From Palsa-892 sp035555855 (GTDB lineage: Bacteria > Pseudomonadota > Alphaproteobacteria > Rhizobiales > Xanthobacteraceae): a stretch of 64,000 nt of DNA. A model generated the notes under the pieces. That model saw only the letters and a program-made list of their open reading frames with translations. It searched no databases and was not told where the DNA came from. The DNA lies in NCBI GenBank assembly GCA_035555855.1, contig DATMGD010000009.1, positions 1 to 64,000 on the forward strand, given 5' to 3'. Both the position numbers and the translations under genes were made by a program. How positions within the stretch are numbered: position 1 is the stretch's first letter; every line of letters begins with the position of its first letter. Positions 51,761 to 62,751 of this stretch are shown here, piece by piece.

Positions 51761-51804
51761 CGATAAGATATTCTTATCGTGTAGGCCAATCAATACGATT
51801 GGCC
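51761..51804. promoter_or_regulatory. Two perfect dyads in the oxyR-katG gap, probable OxyR operator
   Basis: Dyad 1 has arms CGATAAGA (51761-51768) and TCTTATCG (51772-51779) around TAT. Dyad 2 has arms GGCCAATC (51784-51791) and GATTGGCC (51797-51804) around AATAC. Their centres are 24 bases apart, a little over two helical turns, on one face of the helix and suited to a LysR-type tetramer. Confidence 0.65.
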
Positions 51805-51888
51805 CTGATCGGCAGCCATCGCCTAAAACACAACACAGACCCGTTCTAAACAATAACCAAGGGTCACACACCCAAAGGGGATATGATC

Positions 51889-54072
<2,184 letters not shown>

Positions 54073-54093
54073 TTCGATCGAAGACGACAAACA

Positions 54094-54121
54094 AAAACGG
54101 CCGGGGTAACCCGGCCGTTTT
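54094..54121. terminator. Bidirectional intrinsic terminator between katG and fabI
   Basis: AAAACGGCCGGG (54094-54105) pairs with CCCGGCCGTTTT (54110-54121) around GTAA. T runs appear on both strands, so it can end katG from one side and the fab operon from the other. Confidence 0.85.
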
Positions 54122-54149
54122 CATTTAGAGAGAAAATTTATCGAGTGTC

Positions 54150-54977
54150 TTATTCCGCCGCTTTCGGCATGTTCTTGTCGTCGCCGTTCTTCAGCGTATC
54201 GGGGTGCGGCATCGCGATGACGTTGTAACCCGAATCGACGAAGTGGATTTCGCCGGTGACGCCGGTCGAAAGATCCGACAAGAGATAAAGCCCCGCACCG
54301 CCGAGTTCCTCGAGCGTGACGCCGCGGCCGAGCGGCGAGTTCTTCTGCTGAAAAGCGAACATTACGCGCGCATCGCCAATGCCGGCGCCGGCGAGCGTGC
54401 GGATCGGGCCCGCCGAGATCGCATTCACGCGAATCGCGCGATTGCCATAATCGACGGCGAGGTAACGGACGCTAGCCTCAAGCGCAGCTTTCGCGACGCC
54501 CATGGCGTTGTAGTTCGGCATCGCCCGGTCGCCGCCGTTATAGGTCAGCGTGATCATCGAGCCGCCGTCTTTCATCAGCGCCGCCGCGCGCTTCGCGGAT
54601 TCGGTGAAGGAAAAGCAGGAAATCACCATGGTGCGAACGAAATTATCGCGCGTCGTGTCGGCGTAGAGGCCCTTCAACTGATTCTTGTCGGAAAAGCCGA
54701 TCGCGTGGACGTAGAAATCGAGGCCGCCCCACTTCTTTTCGATTTCGGAGAACACCTTATCGACCGTCGCGATGTCCTCGACATCGCAGGGCATGACCAT
54801 CTCGCCCTTCACGGATTCGGCAAGCGGCCGGACGCGCTTCTCCAGCGCCTCGCCCTGATAGGTGAAGGCGAGCTTCGCGCCGTGAGCGGCGACGGCCTGC
54901 GCGATGCCCCACGCGATCGAGTGATCGTTCGCGACGCCCATGATGAGGCCGCGCTTTCCTTCCATCAAACCTTTCAT
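54150..54977 (-). CDS. fabI: Enoyl-[acyl-carrier-protein] reductase (NADH) FabI
   Basis: A 275-residue SDR-type enoyl-ACP reductase that carries out the last reduction of each fatty-acid elongation cycle. GVANDHSIAWGIAQAVAAHGA is the NADH-binding opening typical of FabI, and the catalytic residues Tyr146, Tyr156 and Lys163 (in YNAMGVAK) fall at the E. coli numbers. NAISAGPIRTLAGAGI is the triclosan/substrate loop region. It is the third gene of a fabA-fabB-fabI set, 47 bases after fabB. It is cytoplasmic. Confidence 0.96.
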   Translation of the reverse strand: MKGLMEGKRGLIMGVANDHSIAWGIAQAVAAHGAKLAFTYQGEALEKRVRPLAESVKGEMVMPCDVEDIATVDKVFSEIEKKWGGLDFYVHAIGFSDKNQLKGLYADTTRDNFVRTMVISCFSFTESAKRAAALMKDGGSMITLTYNGGDRAMPNYNAMGVAKAALEASVRYLAVDYGNRAIRVNAISAGPIRTLAGAGIGDARVMFAFQQKNSPLGRGVTLEELGGAGLYLLSDLSTGVTGEIHFVDSGYNVIAMPHPDTLKNGDDKNMPKAAE

Positions 54978-55024
54978 GTGTCGTCTCTTCGGCTCGTCTA
55001 ATTCGACTGGCTGCTTATGAAAAA

Positions 55025-56242
55025 TCAGGCGTCGTGACGCTTGAATACGAGCGTCGCGTTGGTGCCGCCGAAGCCAAACGAGTTCGACAGCACACAGTTC
55101 AATTTCGCATTGTCCACGCGCTTGCGCACGATCGGCATGTCGGCAAAATCAGGATCGATCTCGTCGATATGCGCGCTCTCGCAGATGAACCCGTTATTCA
55201 TCATCAGGAGCGAATAGATCGCTTCCTGCACGCCGGTGGCGCCGAGCGAGTGGCCGGTCAGCGACTTTGTCGCCGAGATTGGCGGGCATTTCGCGCCGAA
55301 CACTTCGCGGATCGCCTCGATTTCCTTGATGTCACCGACCGGCGTCGAGGTCGCGTGCGGGTTGATGTAATCGACCGGCAGCTTGACGTTCTCGAGCGCC
55401 ATCTGCATGCAGCGAACGGCGCCCTCGCCCGATGGCGCCACCATGTCGTGACCGTCGGAGGTCGCGCCGTAACCGGCAAGCTCACCGTAAATCTTGGCGC
55501 CGCGCGCTTTCGCCCGCTCGTACTCCTCGAGCACGAGAACGCCGGCACCGCCGGCGATGACGAAACCGTCGCGGTTCTTGTCGTAAGCACGCGAGGCGAC
55601 CGCCGGCCTGTCGTTGTAGCCGGAGGACATCGCGCCCATCGCGTCGAACAACACCGAAAGCGTCCAGTCGAGCTCTTCGCAGCCGCCGGCGAACATCACG
55701 TCCTGCTTGCCGGCCTGAATCATCTCGTAGGCGTTGCCGATGCAATGGTTCGAGGTCGCGCAGGCGGACGAAATCGAATAGTTGACGCCCTTGATCTTGA
55801 ACCAGGTGGCGAGCGTCGCCGACGCGGTCGAAGACATTGCTTTGGGCACGGCGAAGGGGCCGACGCGCTTCGGACCCTTGGCGCGCGTGGTGTCTGCAGC
55901 TTCAACGATCGTTTTCGTCGAGGGCCCGCCCGAGCCCATGATGATGCCGGTCTTCGGATTACTGATATCTTTTTCTTCGAGCGCGGCGTCGCGGATCGCC
56001 TGATCCATCGCGACGTGGTTCCAGGCGGTGCCGCCGCCGTGGAAACGCATCGCACGGCGATCGACGATCGCGCTCGCATCGAGCGTCGGTGCGCCGGCGA
56101 CCTGACTGCGGAAGCCGAGCTTCGCCTGATCTTCAGCGTGCGTGATGCCGCTCTTCGCCTCACGCAGGCTTGCCAACACTTCCTGAGTGTTGTTGCCGAT
56201 CGAAGAGACGATCCCCATTCCGGTGACAACGACGCGTCGCAT
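55025..56242 (-). CDS. fabB: 3-oxoacyl-[acyl-carrier-protein] synthase I FabB
   Basis: A 405-residue condensing enzyme. The nucleophile is Cys161 in SISSACATSNHCIG, with His296 in NPHATSTPVGD and His331 in SLTGHSLGATGVQE completing the Cys-His-His triad. Its place directly behind fabA marks it as FabB, the elongation enzyme needed for unsaturated fatty acids, rather than FabF. ATG 56242 follows fabA by 57 bases. The last residues FGFGGTNATLVFKRHDA are the standard family end. Confidence 0.96.
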   Translation of the reverse strand: MRRVVVTGMGIVSSIGNNTQEVLASLREAKSGITHAEDQAKLGFRSQVAGAPTLDASAIVDRRAMRFHGGGTAWNHVAMDQAIRDAALEEKDISNPKTGIIMGSGGPSTKTIVEAADTTRAKGPKRVGPFAVPKAMSSTASATLATWFKIKGVNYSISSACATSNHCIGNAYEMIQAGKQDVMFAGGCEELDWTLSVLFDAMGAMSSGYNDRPAVASRAYDKNRDGFVIAGGAGVLVLEEYERAKARGAKIYGELAGYGATSDGHDMVAPSGEGAVRCMQMALENVKLPVDYINPHATSTPVGDIKEIEAIREVFGAKCPPISATKSLTGHSLGATGVQEAIYSLLMMNNGFICESAHIDEIDPDFADMPIVRKRVDNAKLNCVLSNSFGFGGTNATLVFKRHDA

Positions 56243-56299
56243 GATTGACCTCTTCGATTTTTCGGGTCGCGTGGTGCCGCGTTCGCGGCGGCGATGGAT

Positions 56300-56830
56300 T
56301 TACGCCTTCGCGGGCGCCATTTGGCCGGCCTGAAACAGTCCGACCTTCAGGTCAGCCGCCCGATAGATGACTTCGCCATCGGCTGAAAGCCAGCCATCAG
56401 CGATACCGAGAACGAGTTTCGAGCGCATGACACGCTTGATGTCGATGCCGTAGACCACTTTTTTCACGCTCGGCAGCACCTGGCCGGAAAACTTGATCTC
56501 GCCGGTGCCAAGCGCGCGGCCCTTGCCGGGTGCGCCAAGCCAGCCGAGATAAAAACCAAGCATCTGCCAAAGTGCATCAAGACCGAGGCAGCCGGGCATT
56601 ACCGGGTCGCCCTTGAAGTGGCAGGCAAAGAACCACAGGTCCGGCTTCACATCGAGCTCAGCGCGAATAAGGCCTTTGCCGTGAGCGCCGCCCTGCTCGG
56701 AAACCTCGGAAATGCGGTCGAACATCAACATCGGCGGCAGCGGAAGTTGCGCATTCCCCTCGCCGAAAAGCTCCCCTCGTCCGCAGGCCAGCAAATCCTC
56801 GTAACTGAAACTGTTCGGTCTTTCGCTCAT
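56300..56830 (-). CDS. fabA: 3-hydroxydecanoyl-[ACP] dehydratase/isomerase FabA
   Basis: A 176-residue hot-dog-fold enzyme that dehydrates 3-hydroxydecanoyl-ACP and isomerises the product, so starting unsaturated fatty-acid synthesis. His71 and Asp85 in FFACHFKGDPVMPGCLGLDALWQM match the E. coli catalytic pair (70/84). FSGQVLPSVKKVVYGIDIKRVM is the second conserved block. It is the first gene of the fabA-fabB-fabI operon and lies head-to-head with irr across an AT-rich gap. Confidence 0.96.
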   Translation of the reverse strand: MSERPNSFSYEDLLACGRGELFGEGNAQLPLPPMLMFDRISEVSEQGGAHGKGLIRAELDVKPDLWFFACHFKGDPVMPGCLGLDALWQMLGFYLGWLGAPGKGRALGTGEIKFSGQVLPSVKKVVYGIDIKRVMRSKLVLGIADGWLSADGEVIYRAADLKVGLFQAGQMAPAKA

Positions 56831-57082
56831 TGCCGCTTTCTGGATAATCTTGTCTGGAACCCTGATTTCCCTAACACAGGCCTCCTATTCCCGAAAGGCA
56901 AGAAGCTTTATTTCGAGGTTAGCGTTCAAAAAATGTATTATATTTCAATGGTTTATTGTTATTGCGTCGGGTTTTTTGAACTCCTAATATTATAAAATAT
57001 CATGGGTGGCCTTGCTTGATCCTCGGATCGGCATCATTCATGTTACCGAACGTAAGCTTTTGTAACGGTAGAGTCTTTGGCA
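56831..57082. other. AT-rich divergent gap between fabA and irr
   Basis: This 252-base gap holds no gene that I can support. Bases about 56925-57000 are strikingly AT-rich, with ATTATAAAATAT-like runs, against the GC-rich neighbourhood. The partly symmetric GATCCTCGGATC (57018-57029) and a TACCG/CGGTA pair (57044-57070) lie on the irr side. It probably holds both promoters and iron-responsive sites; no clear Irr box was recognised. Confidence 0.5.
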
Positions 57083-57586
57083 ATGACCGAACTGGACCGC
57101 AGACACCTGTTGGATGACGAACATGTCGAGTTGCCGGTCGAGCAGCTCAGCACGGAGCCGTCGGCTGGCCGCCGCACCGGCTGCCCGTTCCATGACGTGC
57201 GCGCCATGCTGCGCGATGTCGGCCTGCGTCCGACCCGTCAGCGTCTTGCGCTCGGATGGCTCTTGTTCGCCAAGGGCGGGCGCCATCTCACGGCAGAGAT
57301 GCTGCACGAAGATGCGCTCAAGGCGCGCTTCCCGGTTTCGCTCGCGACCGTTTACAACACGCTCAACCAGTTCACCGAAGCGGGCTTGTTGCGCGAGGTC
57401 GCCGTCGACGGTTCGAAAACTTATTTCGACACCGACGCTTCCGATCATCATCACTTCTATGTCGAAGGTGACGGAAAGCTGCTCGACATTCACGACACGC
57501 TGTCGCTCGATGCCATGCCGACGCCGCCGGAAGGCTACGAGGTTGCGCGCATCGATGTCGTCGTGCGCTTGAAGCGTAAATCTTAA
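57083..57586 (+). CDS. irr: Iron response regulator Irr (Fur family)
   Basis: A 167-residue Fur-family regulator of the Irr branch, which in rhizobia controls heme synthesis and iron uptake and is destroyed when it binds heme. The heme regulatory motif GCPFHDVR places Cys34-Pro35, as in Bradyrhizobium Irr, and the second heme site is the triple histidine in SDHHHFYVEG (122-124). The winged helix shows LRPTRQRLALGWLLF and SLATVYNTLNQFTEAGLL. ATG 57083 is chosen; a TTG two codons earlier is less likely. fabA lies head-to-head, a pairing I recall from other alphaproteobacteria. Confidence 0.96.
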   Translation: MTELDRRHLLDDEHVELPVEQLSTEPSAGRRTGCPFHDVRAMLRDVGLRPTRQRLALGWLLFAKGGRHLTAEMLHEDALKARFPVSLATVYNTLNQFTEAGLLREVAVDGSKTYFDTDASDHHHFYVEGDGKLLDIHDTLSLDAMPTPPEGYEVARIDVVVRLKRKS

Positions 57587-57606
57587 TCTCTAAAAGCCGT
57601 AGATCC

Positions 57607-58143
57607 TTATTCCACGGTTTCGTTTGGGTAGACGCCCCAAAGGCGTTCCTGCTCGATATAACCATTGAAACCGTCGCCGAAGATCCGGCACCATTTACCG
57701 TCGCAGGATTTCACCGAAGCAAGCACTCCGGCTTGCAGCTTGGCGACGACGCCTGAGCTATTGCGGCTATCGAACAGTGGAAAATCCTTCTTGTCCTTTC
57801 GCGCCCAAGGGGCGACCAGTGCCGTGCGGCGGCTCGACAAGAGCGTGTGAAATACCCAGCCTTCCGTTCCTTCGGAGTCGCGGATCTTCCGCCAGTTTTC
57901 GGACTCCGCGATGATTTCGACCGGCAAGCCTGCGCGGGTGAATACCCAGTTCACTGCATTTTCCCGTGTCGGCCCGGCCCGCAGATTGACCTTGTCTGCT
58001 TTGAGGCTGACGAAGCGGGGGATCGGCAGATTGGTCGAGGTGCCCGCACCTTGTGCGGCTGCGGCAAACGGCAGCATGACCAGCGCGATCGCCATCGTGG
58101 CAATCATATAATTGGCTGTTCCGCGCCATCCTTGCCGGGTCAT
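57607..58143 (-). CDS. Exported bacterial SH3-domain protein
   Basis: A 178-residue secreted or periplasmic protein. Residues 1-31 form a signal peptide (IATMAIALVMLPFAAAAQ). Two SH3-like repeats follow: VNLRAGPTRENAVNWVF with EIIAESENWRKIRDSEGTEGWVF, and SSGVVAKLQAGVLASVKSCDGKWCRIFGDGFNGYIEQERLWGVYP. Bacterial SH3 domains often bind peptidoglycan, but no enzyme domain is attached, so the role is open. ATG 58143 is chosen because it starts the signal peptide; the frame continues upstream without domain features. It converges on irr with 20 bases between. Confidence 0.88.
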   Translation of the reverse strand: MTRQGWRGTANYMIATMAIALVMLPFAAAAQGAGTSTNLPIPRFVSLKADKVNLRAGPTRENAVNWVFTRAGLPVEIIAESENWRKIRDSEGTEGWVFHTLLSSRRTALVAPWARKDKKDFPLFDSRNSSGVVAKLQAGVLASVKSCDGKWCRIFGDGFNGYIEQERLWGVYPNETVE

Positions 58144-58230
58144 TCGGCCTTCCTTCCGGTTCGCAAATTCCGGTCTCACTAGCCGGATTCCCGTCCGGCC
58201 TGTCAATCGGTGCTCGGAAAATGGAGCATT

Positions 58231-58259
58231 TTGAGTTTCAAAAAACCCTCTGCTAGACA
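58231..58259 (+). promoter_or_regulatory. Possible promoter of the 2-hydroxyacid dehydrogenase gene
   Basis: TTGAGT (58231-58236) and TAGACA (58254-58259) are 17 bases apart and end 23 bases before the ATG. Both hexamers match only partly. Confidence 0.3.
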
Positions 58260-58282
58260 GTTTGCGAGAGGAATGCCGCCCA

Positions 58283-59281
58283 ATGGCCAAGAAAAAACCG
58301 CTCGTCGTTGTTACCCGCCGCCTGCCGGAAAGCGTCGAGACGCGCATGCGCGAGCTTTTCGAAACCCGTCTCAACGATGAAGATCGCCCGCTTTCGCAAG
58401 CGGAACTCGTCGCGGCCGTGAAGACCGCCGACGTTCTGGTGCCGACCATTACCGACAGGATCGATTCGGCCGTGCTTTCGCAAGCCGGCGAAAACCTGAA
58501 GCTGATTGCCAATTTCGGCAACGGCGTCGACCACATTGATGTGGCAACGGCGCTCGCACGCGGCATCACCGTGACAAACACGCCGGGCGTGCTCACCGAA
58601 GATACCGCCGACATGACGATGGCGCTGATCCTTGCGGTGCCGCGGCGGCTCGTGGAAGGATCGACGGTCATTACCGCCGAGGAGGAGTGGCACGGCTGGT
58701 CGCCGACCTGGATGCTCGGCCACCGCATCTCCAACAAGCGGCTGGGCATCATCGGCATGGGCCGGATCGGCACCGCCGTCGCACGCCGCGCCAAGGCGTT
58801 CGGCCTGCAGATCCATTATCACAACCGGCGCCGTGTCTTGCCGGAGCTCGAAGAATCGCTGGAGGCGACCTACTGGGACAGCCTCGACCAGATGCTGGCG
58901 CGCATGCACATCGTCTCGGTGAATTGCCCGCACACGCCGGCGACTTACCATCTGCTTTCGGCGCGGCGGCTGAAGCTCCTGAAGAAGGACGCCTATATCG
59001 TCAACACCGCGCGCGGCGAGGTCATCGACGAGAATGCACTGGCGCGCATGCTGGAAGCCGACGAGATTGCCGGAGCCGGTCTCGACGTTTTCGAGCACGC
59101 CCCCGCCGTCAACCCGAAGCTCGTCAAGCTTGCCCGCGCCGGCAAGGTTGTGCTGTTGCCGCATATGGGCTCGGCAACGATCGAAGGCCGCAACGACATG
59201 GGCGATAAAGTGATCGTCAATATTCGCACCTTCATGGACGGCCATCGGCCGCCGGACCGCGTGCTGCCATCGATGCTCTAG
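58283..59281 (+). CDS. D-isomer-specific 2-hydroxyacid dehydrogenase (glyoxylate/hydroxypyruvate reductase-like)
   Basis: A 332-residue NAD(P)-dependent 2-hydroxyacid dehydrogenase. The dinucleotide fold is GIIGMGRIGTAVARRAKAFG (residues 156-175). The probable catalytic Arg244 is in NTARGEVID, Glu271 in GLDVFEHAP and His294 in LLPHMGSAT. NFGNGVDHIDV and ADMTMALILAVPRRL are the substrate-domain blocks. Glyoxylate reductase (glyoxylate plus NADPH to glycolate) is the usual annotation for this pattern, but hydroxypyruvate or other 2-oxoacids fit as well. ATG 58283 has GAGAGGA upstream. Confidence 0.88.
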   Translation: MAKKKPLVVVTRRLPESVETRMRELFETRLNDEDRPLSQAELVAAVKTADVLVPTITDRIDSAVLSQAGENLKLIANFGNGVDHIDVATALARGITVTNTPGVLTEDTADMTMALILAVPRRLVEGSTVITAEEEWHGWSPTWMLGHRISNKRLGIIGMGRIGTAVARRAKAFGLQIHYHNRRRVLPELEESLEATYWDSLDQMLARMHIVSVNCPHTPATYHLLSARRLKLLKKDAYIVNTARGEVIDENALARMLEADEIAGAGLDVFEHAPAVNPKLVKLARAGKVVLLPHMGSATIEGRNDMGDKVIVNIRTFMDGHRPPDRVLPSML

Positions 59282-59291
59282 TGCAGAAACG

Positions 59292-60095
59292 CTAAGCGTA
59301 ACGCGAAAGATCGCGGATTGTCGGCTTCTCGCCCGAGAGCGGGTTCTCGGGATTCCACCCGTAGTTCAAAGTTTCGAAGCGCATTTCGCGGGCGTCGATC
59401 ATCAGTAGGCGCCCAATGAGCGGCTGCCCGAACCCGACAACCGCGCGGATGGCTTCGAGTGCTGCAAGCGAGCCCGCGACACCCGCAAGCGCGCCGATAA
59501 TGCCGGCCTGCTCGCAAGTCGGCACAGTTCCTTCCGGCGGCGGTTCGGGAAACAGGCAGCGATAACTCGGATTGGGTTTGCCGTCCGGTCCCTTTTCATG
59601 AGCGCGGATTGTGGTGAGCGTCGCATCGAAGGTGCCGAGCGCCGCCGTTACCAGCGGGCGTTTTGCAAGAAAGCAGGCATCCGAAACGAGATAGCGCGTC
59701 GAGAAATTATCCGAACCGTCGAGCACGATGTCGTTCGCTGCGATCAGATCGAGCGCATTGGCGGCGCTAAGCCGCATGTTCACTGGAGTGATTTTGACAT
59801 GCGGGTTGAGCCGCGTGACAACCGACGCGGCGCTTTCGACCTTGGGCCGGCCAACATCCTCGGTGAAATGGATGACCTGACGTTGCAGGTTCGAAAGCGA
59901 CACCGTGTCGTCGTCGATCACCGTGAGTTCGCCGACACCGGCGGCGGCAAGATAAAGGAGCGCCGGCGAGCCGATGCCGCCTGCGCCGACGACGAGCATG
60001 CGCGCGGCTTTCAGCTTCTGTTGTCCGGGTCCGCCGACTTCCTTCAGGACAACGTGGCGGGCGTAGCGTTCAATCTCTTGCGCGGAGAGCGTCAT
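59292..60095 (-). CDS. MoeB/ThiF-type sulfur-carrier adenylyltransferase
   Basis: A 267-residue E1-like enzyme that adenylates the C-terminal glycine of a small sulfur-carrier protein (MoaD or ThiS). The nucleotide loop VVGAGGIGSPALLYLAAAGVG and DDDTVSLSNLQRQVIHFTEDVG are the family signature, with the catalytic Asp/Arg pattern in NDIVLDGSDNFSTRYLVSDACF. It has the MoeB length, without the rhodanese domain of MOCS3-type proteins. MoeB for molybdopterin is the likelier call; ThiF cannot be excluded. It follows gyrB by 40 bases on the same strand. Confidence 0.88.
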   Translation of the reverse strand: MTLSAQEIERYARHVVLKEVGGPGQQKLKAARMLVVGAGGIGSPALLYLAAAGVGELTVIDDDTVSLSNLQRQVIHFTEDVGRPKVESAASVVTRLNPHVKITPVNMRLSAANALDLIAANDIVLDGSDNFSTRYLVSDACFLAKRPLVTAALGTFDATLTTIRAHEKGPDGKPNPSYRCLFPEPPPEGTVPTCEQAGIIGALAGVAGSLAALEAIRAVVGFGQPLIGRLLMIDAREMRFETLNYGWNPENPLSGEKPTIRDLSRYA

Positions 60096-60135
60096 GCCGA
60101 CGTTATCGCCGATCTCGCGCGCGGCCGCAAAGGGC

Positions 60136-62568
60136 TCAGACGTCGAGATTGGCGACCGAAAGGGCGTTGTCCTGGATGAACTGCCGGCGCGGTTCGACGA
60201 CGTCGCCCATCAGCTTGGTGAACAGATCGTCGGCGTCGTCGCCGCCCTTCACCTGAAGAAGCGAGCGGGCATTGATGTCGAGCGTCGTCTCCCAGAGCTG
60301 CTCGGGGTTCATCTCGCCAAGGCCTTTATAACGCTGCAGCGAGACGCCCTTGCGGCCGGTGCCGGTGACCGCTTCGAACAGGTCGATCGGCCCGAATACC
60401 GTCGTTTCTTCGCCCTTGCGGATCAATTTGGCCTGGCGCGGATAGACCTTTTGCAGATTGGGCGCCATCGCATCGAGTTTACGGGCATCGGCGGACGACA
60501 AAAACGCTTGGTCGATGACGTTTTCTTCGCGCACACCGCGAATGGTCCGCGAGAACTTGAAGCCCGATTCATCAGCTATGCCTTCCCAGCCGCGCTCGGT
60601 TTCGTCGGCGATCGCGTCCAGACGCTTGGCGACATAGGCCGCAGCGTCCTGAGCTTTCTTGACGTCAGACAAGACATCGACAGACAAAGCCCCGGCGATT
60701 GCCGTCTGCTCGACGGCAGAGCGATTATAGCGCGGATGAAGACCCTTCAGGATCGCGCGCGCAGCGCGCGCTTCGTCGACGAGAGCGGTGAGATCGCGGC
60801 CGGCGCGTTGTTCGCCGCTCGCGAGCTTCAGAACGGTGTCTTCGAGCCCGGCATGAACAAGATAATCCTCGAGTGCGCGCTCGTCCTTGAGATACTGCTC
60901 CGACTTGCCGCGCGCGATTTTGTAGAGCGGCGGCTGCGCGATGTAGATGTGGCCGTGTTCGATCAGCGCCGGCATCTGGCGGTAGAAGAACGTCAACAGC
61001 AGCGTGCGGATATGCGAGCCGTCGACGTCGGCGTCCGTCATAATGATGATCTTGTGATAGCGCAGCTTCTCGAGATTGAAGTCGTCGCGGCCAATGCCGG
61101 TGCCGAGTGCCGTGATCAGCGTGCCGACCTGCTCCGACGAGAGCATCTTGTCGAAGCGCGCGCGCTCGACGTTCAGAATCTTGCCGCGTAACGGCAGAAC
61201 GGCCTGGAACGCGCGGTCGCGCGCCTGTTTCGCCGAACCGCCGGCGGAATCACCCTCGACGATGAAAAGTTCTGATTTCGCCGGGTCCTTCTCCTGACAA
61301 TCGGCAAGCTTGCCGGGCAACGACGAAACATCGAGCGCGCCTTTGCGGCGCGTGAGTTCGCGCGCCTTGCGCGCAGCTTCACGAGCCGCCGCGGCTTCTA
61401 CGACCTTGCCGACGAGGCTCTTGGCTTCCGCCGGGTGTTTCTCCAGCCATTGCTGGAGCGCGTCCGAGACGATCGTCTCGACGACCGGACGCACTTCGGA
61501 GGAAACGAGCTTGTCTTTGGTTTGCGACGAGAATTTCGGATCGGGCACCTTGATCGAGAGCACCGCCGTCAGGCCCTCGCGGCAATCCTCACCGGAGAGA
61601 TCGACCTTCTCTTTTTTGCTGAGGCCCGCGCTCTCGGCGTAGCGAATCACTTCACGGGTGAGCGCCGCGGCAAAGCCGGTGAAATGCGTGCCGCGATCGC
61701 GCTGCGGGATGTTGTTGGTGAAGCAGAGGATATTCTCGTGATAGCTGTCGTTCCACGACAGCGCCGTCTCGACGACGACACGGTCACGCTCGCCGCGGAT
61801 CAGGACCGGAGCCGGAATGAGCGACTGCTTGTTGCGATCGAGAAAGCGGACGAAAGCCTCGACCCCGCCCTCATAAAGCATTTCTTCGACCTTCGGCACC
61901 GGGCCGCGCAGGTCGGACAACATGATTTTCACGCCCGAGTTCAGAAAGGCGAGCTCGCGCAAGCGATGCTCGAGCGTCGCGTAATCGAATTCGGTCTTGG
62001 TGAAGACTTCCTTGCTCGGAAGAAAATTGACCTTGGTTCCACGCTTGCCTTCGGCCTTGCCCACGACTTTCAGCGGCGCGACAGATTCGCCGTCTTCAAA
62101 GCGCATGAAGTGTTCGTTGCCGTCGCGCCAGATCGTAAGATCGAGTTTTGTCGAGAGCGCGTTCACGACCGAAACGCCGACGCCATGCAGACCACCGGAA
62201 ACCTTGTAAGAATCCTGATTGAATTTTCCGCCGGCATGCAACTGCGTCATGATGACTTCGGCGGCGGAGACACCCTCTTCCTTATGGATGTCGACCGGAA
62301 TACCGCGGCCGTCGTCGATCACCGTCACTGAGCCGTCGGGATTGAGCTCGACCTGCACGTGCTTGGCATGGCCTGCGAGCGCCTCGTCGATTGCGTTATC
62401 GACGACCTCATAGACCATGTGATGGAGGCCCGAGCCGTCATCGGTGTCGCCAATATACATGCCCGGCCGTTTGCGGACCGCTTCCAGACCCTTGAGGACC
62501 TGAATCGACTCGGCATCGTATTCGCCGGGATGGGTTTTCGGCGTCGTCGGTTTTGGAGCTTTCGCCAT
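60136..62568 (-). CDS. gyrB: DNA gyrase subunit B
   Basis: An 810-residue ATPase subunit of gyrase, which introduces negative supercoils. The GHKL ATP site shows HMVYEVVDNAIDEALAG, DDGRGIPVDIHKEEG and GGLHGVGVSVVNALS. The TOPRIM domain has IVEGDSAGGSAKQARDR and MTDADVDGSHIRTLLLTFF, and the C-terminus ends RRQFIQDNALSVANLDV, the usual gyrase B end. ATG 62568 follows a 183-base AT-richer gap before recF. The dnaN-recF-gyrB order is classical. Confidence 0.98.
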   Translation of the reverse strand: MAKAPKPTTPKTHPGEYDAESIQVLKGLEAVRKRPGMYIGDTDDGSGLHHMVYEVVDNAIDEALAGHAKHVQVELNPDGSVTVIDDGRGIPVDIHKEEGVSAAEVIMTQLHAGGKFNQDSYKVSGGLHGVGVSVVNALSTKLDLTIWRDGNEHFMRFEDGESVAPLKVVGKAEGKRGTKVNFLPSKEVFTKTEFDYATLEHRLRELAFLNSGVKIMLSDLRGPVPKVEEMLYEGGVEAFVRFLDRNKQSLIPAPVLIRGERDRVVVETALSWNDSYHENILCFTNNIPQRDRGTHFTGFAAALTREVIRYAESAGLSKKEKVDLSGEDCREGLTAVLSIKVPDPKFSSQTKDKLVSSEVRPVVETIVSDALQQWLEKHPAEAKSLVGKVVEAAAAREAARKARELTRRKGALDVSSLPGKLADCQEKDPAKSELFIVEGDSAGGSAKQARDRAFQAVLPLRGKILNVERARFDKMLSSEQVGTLITALGTGIGRDDFNLEKLRYHKIIIMTDADVDGSHIRTLLLTFFYRQMPALIEHGHIYIAQPPLYKIARGKSEQYLKDERALEDYLVHAGLEDTVLKLASGEQRAGRDLTALVDEARAARAILKGLHPRYNRSAVEQTAIAGALSVDVLSDVKKAQDAAAYVAKRLDAIADETERGWEGIADESGFKFSRTIRGVREENVIDQAFLSSADARKLDAMAPNLQKVYPRQAKLIRKGEETTVFGPIDLFEAVTGTGRKGVSLQRYKGLGEMNPEQLWETTLDINARSLLQVKGGDDADDLFTKLMGDVVEPRRQFIQDNALSVANLDV

Positions 62569-62751
62569 GAAAAAAGCGGCCTCGAATCAGGGGAAAATCT
62601 TTAGAGAAATATAAGCCGTTTTTACCCGAAAAGAATGGCGTAGCGAGAAGATTCGCGCCTTCTTACCCATTGATATTAATTGGTAATTTGCCGTTTTTTG
62701 ACACCACCGGCCGCTTCAAGGGGGAACTCGAAAAGGGGCGCTTTTTTTGCA

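Noticed and set aside
57607..58794. A 395-residue version of the SH3 protein starting at 58794.
   Set aside because: The extra part overlaps the 2-hydroxyacid dehydrogenase gene on the other strand, and a proper signal peptide starts at 58143.
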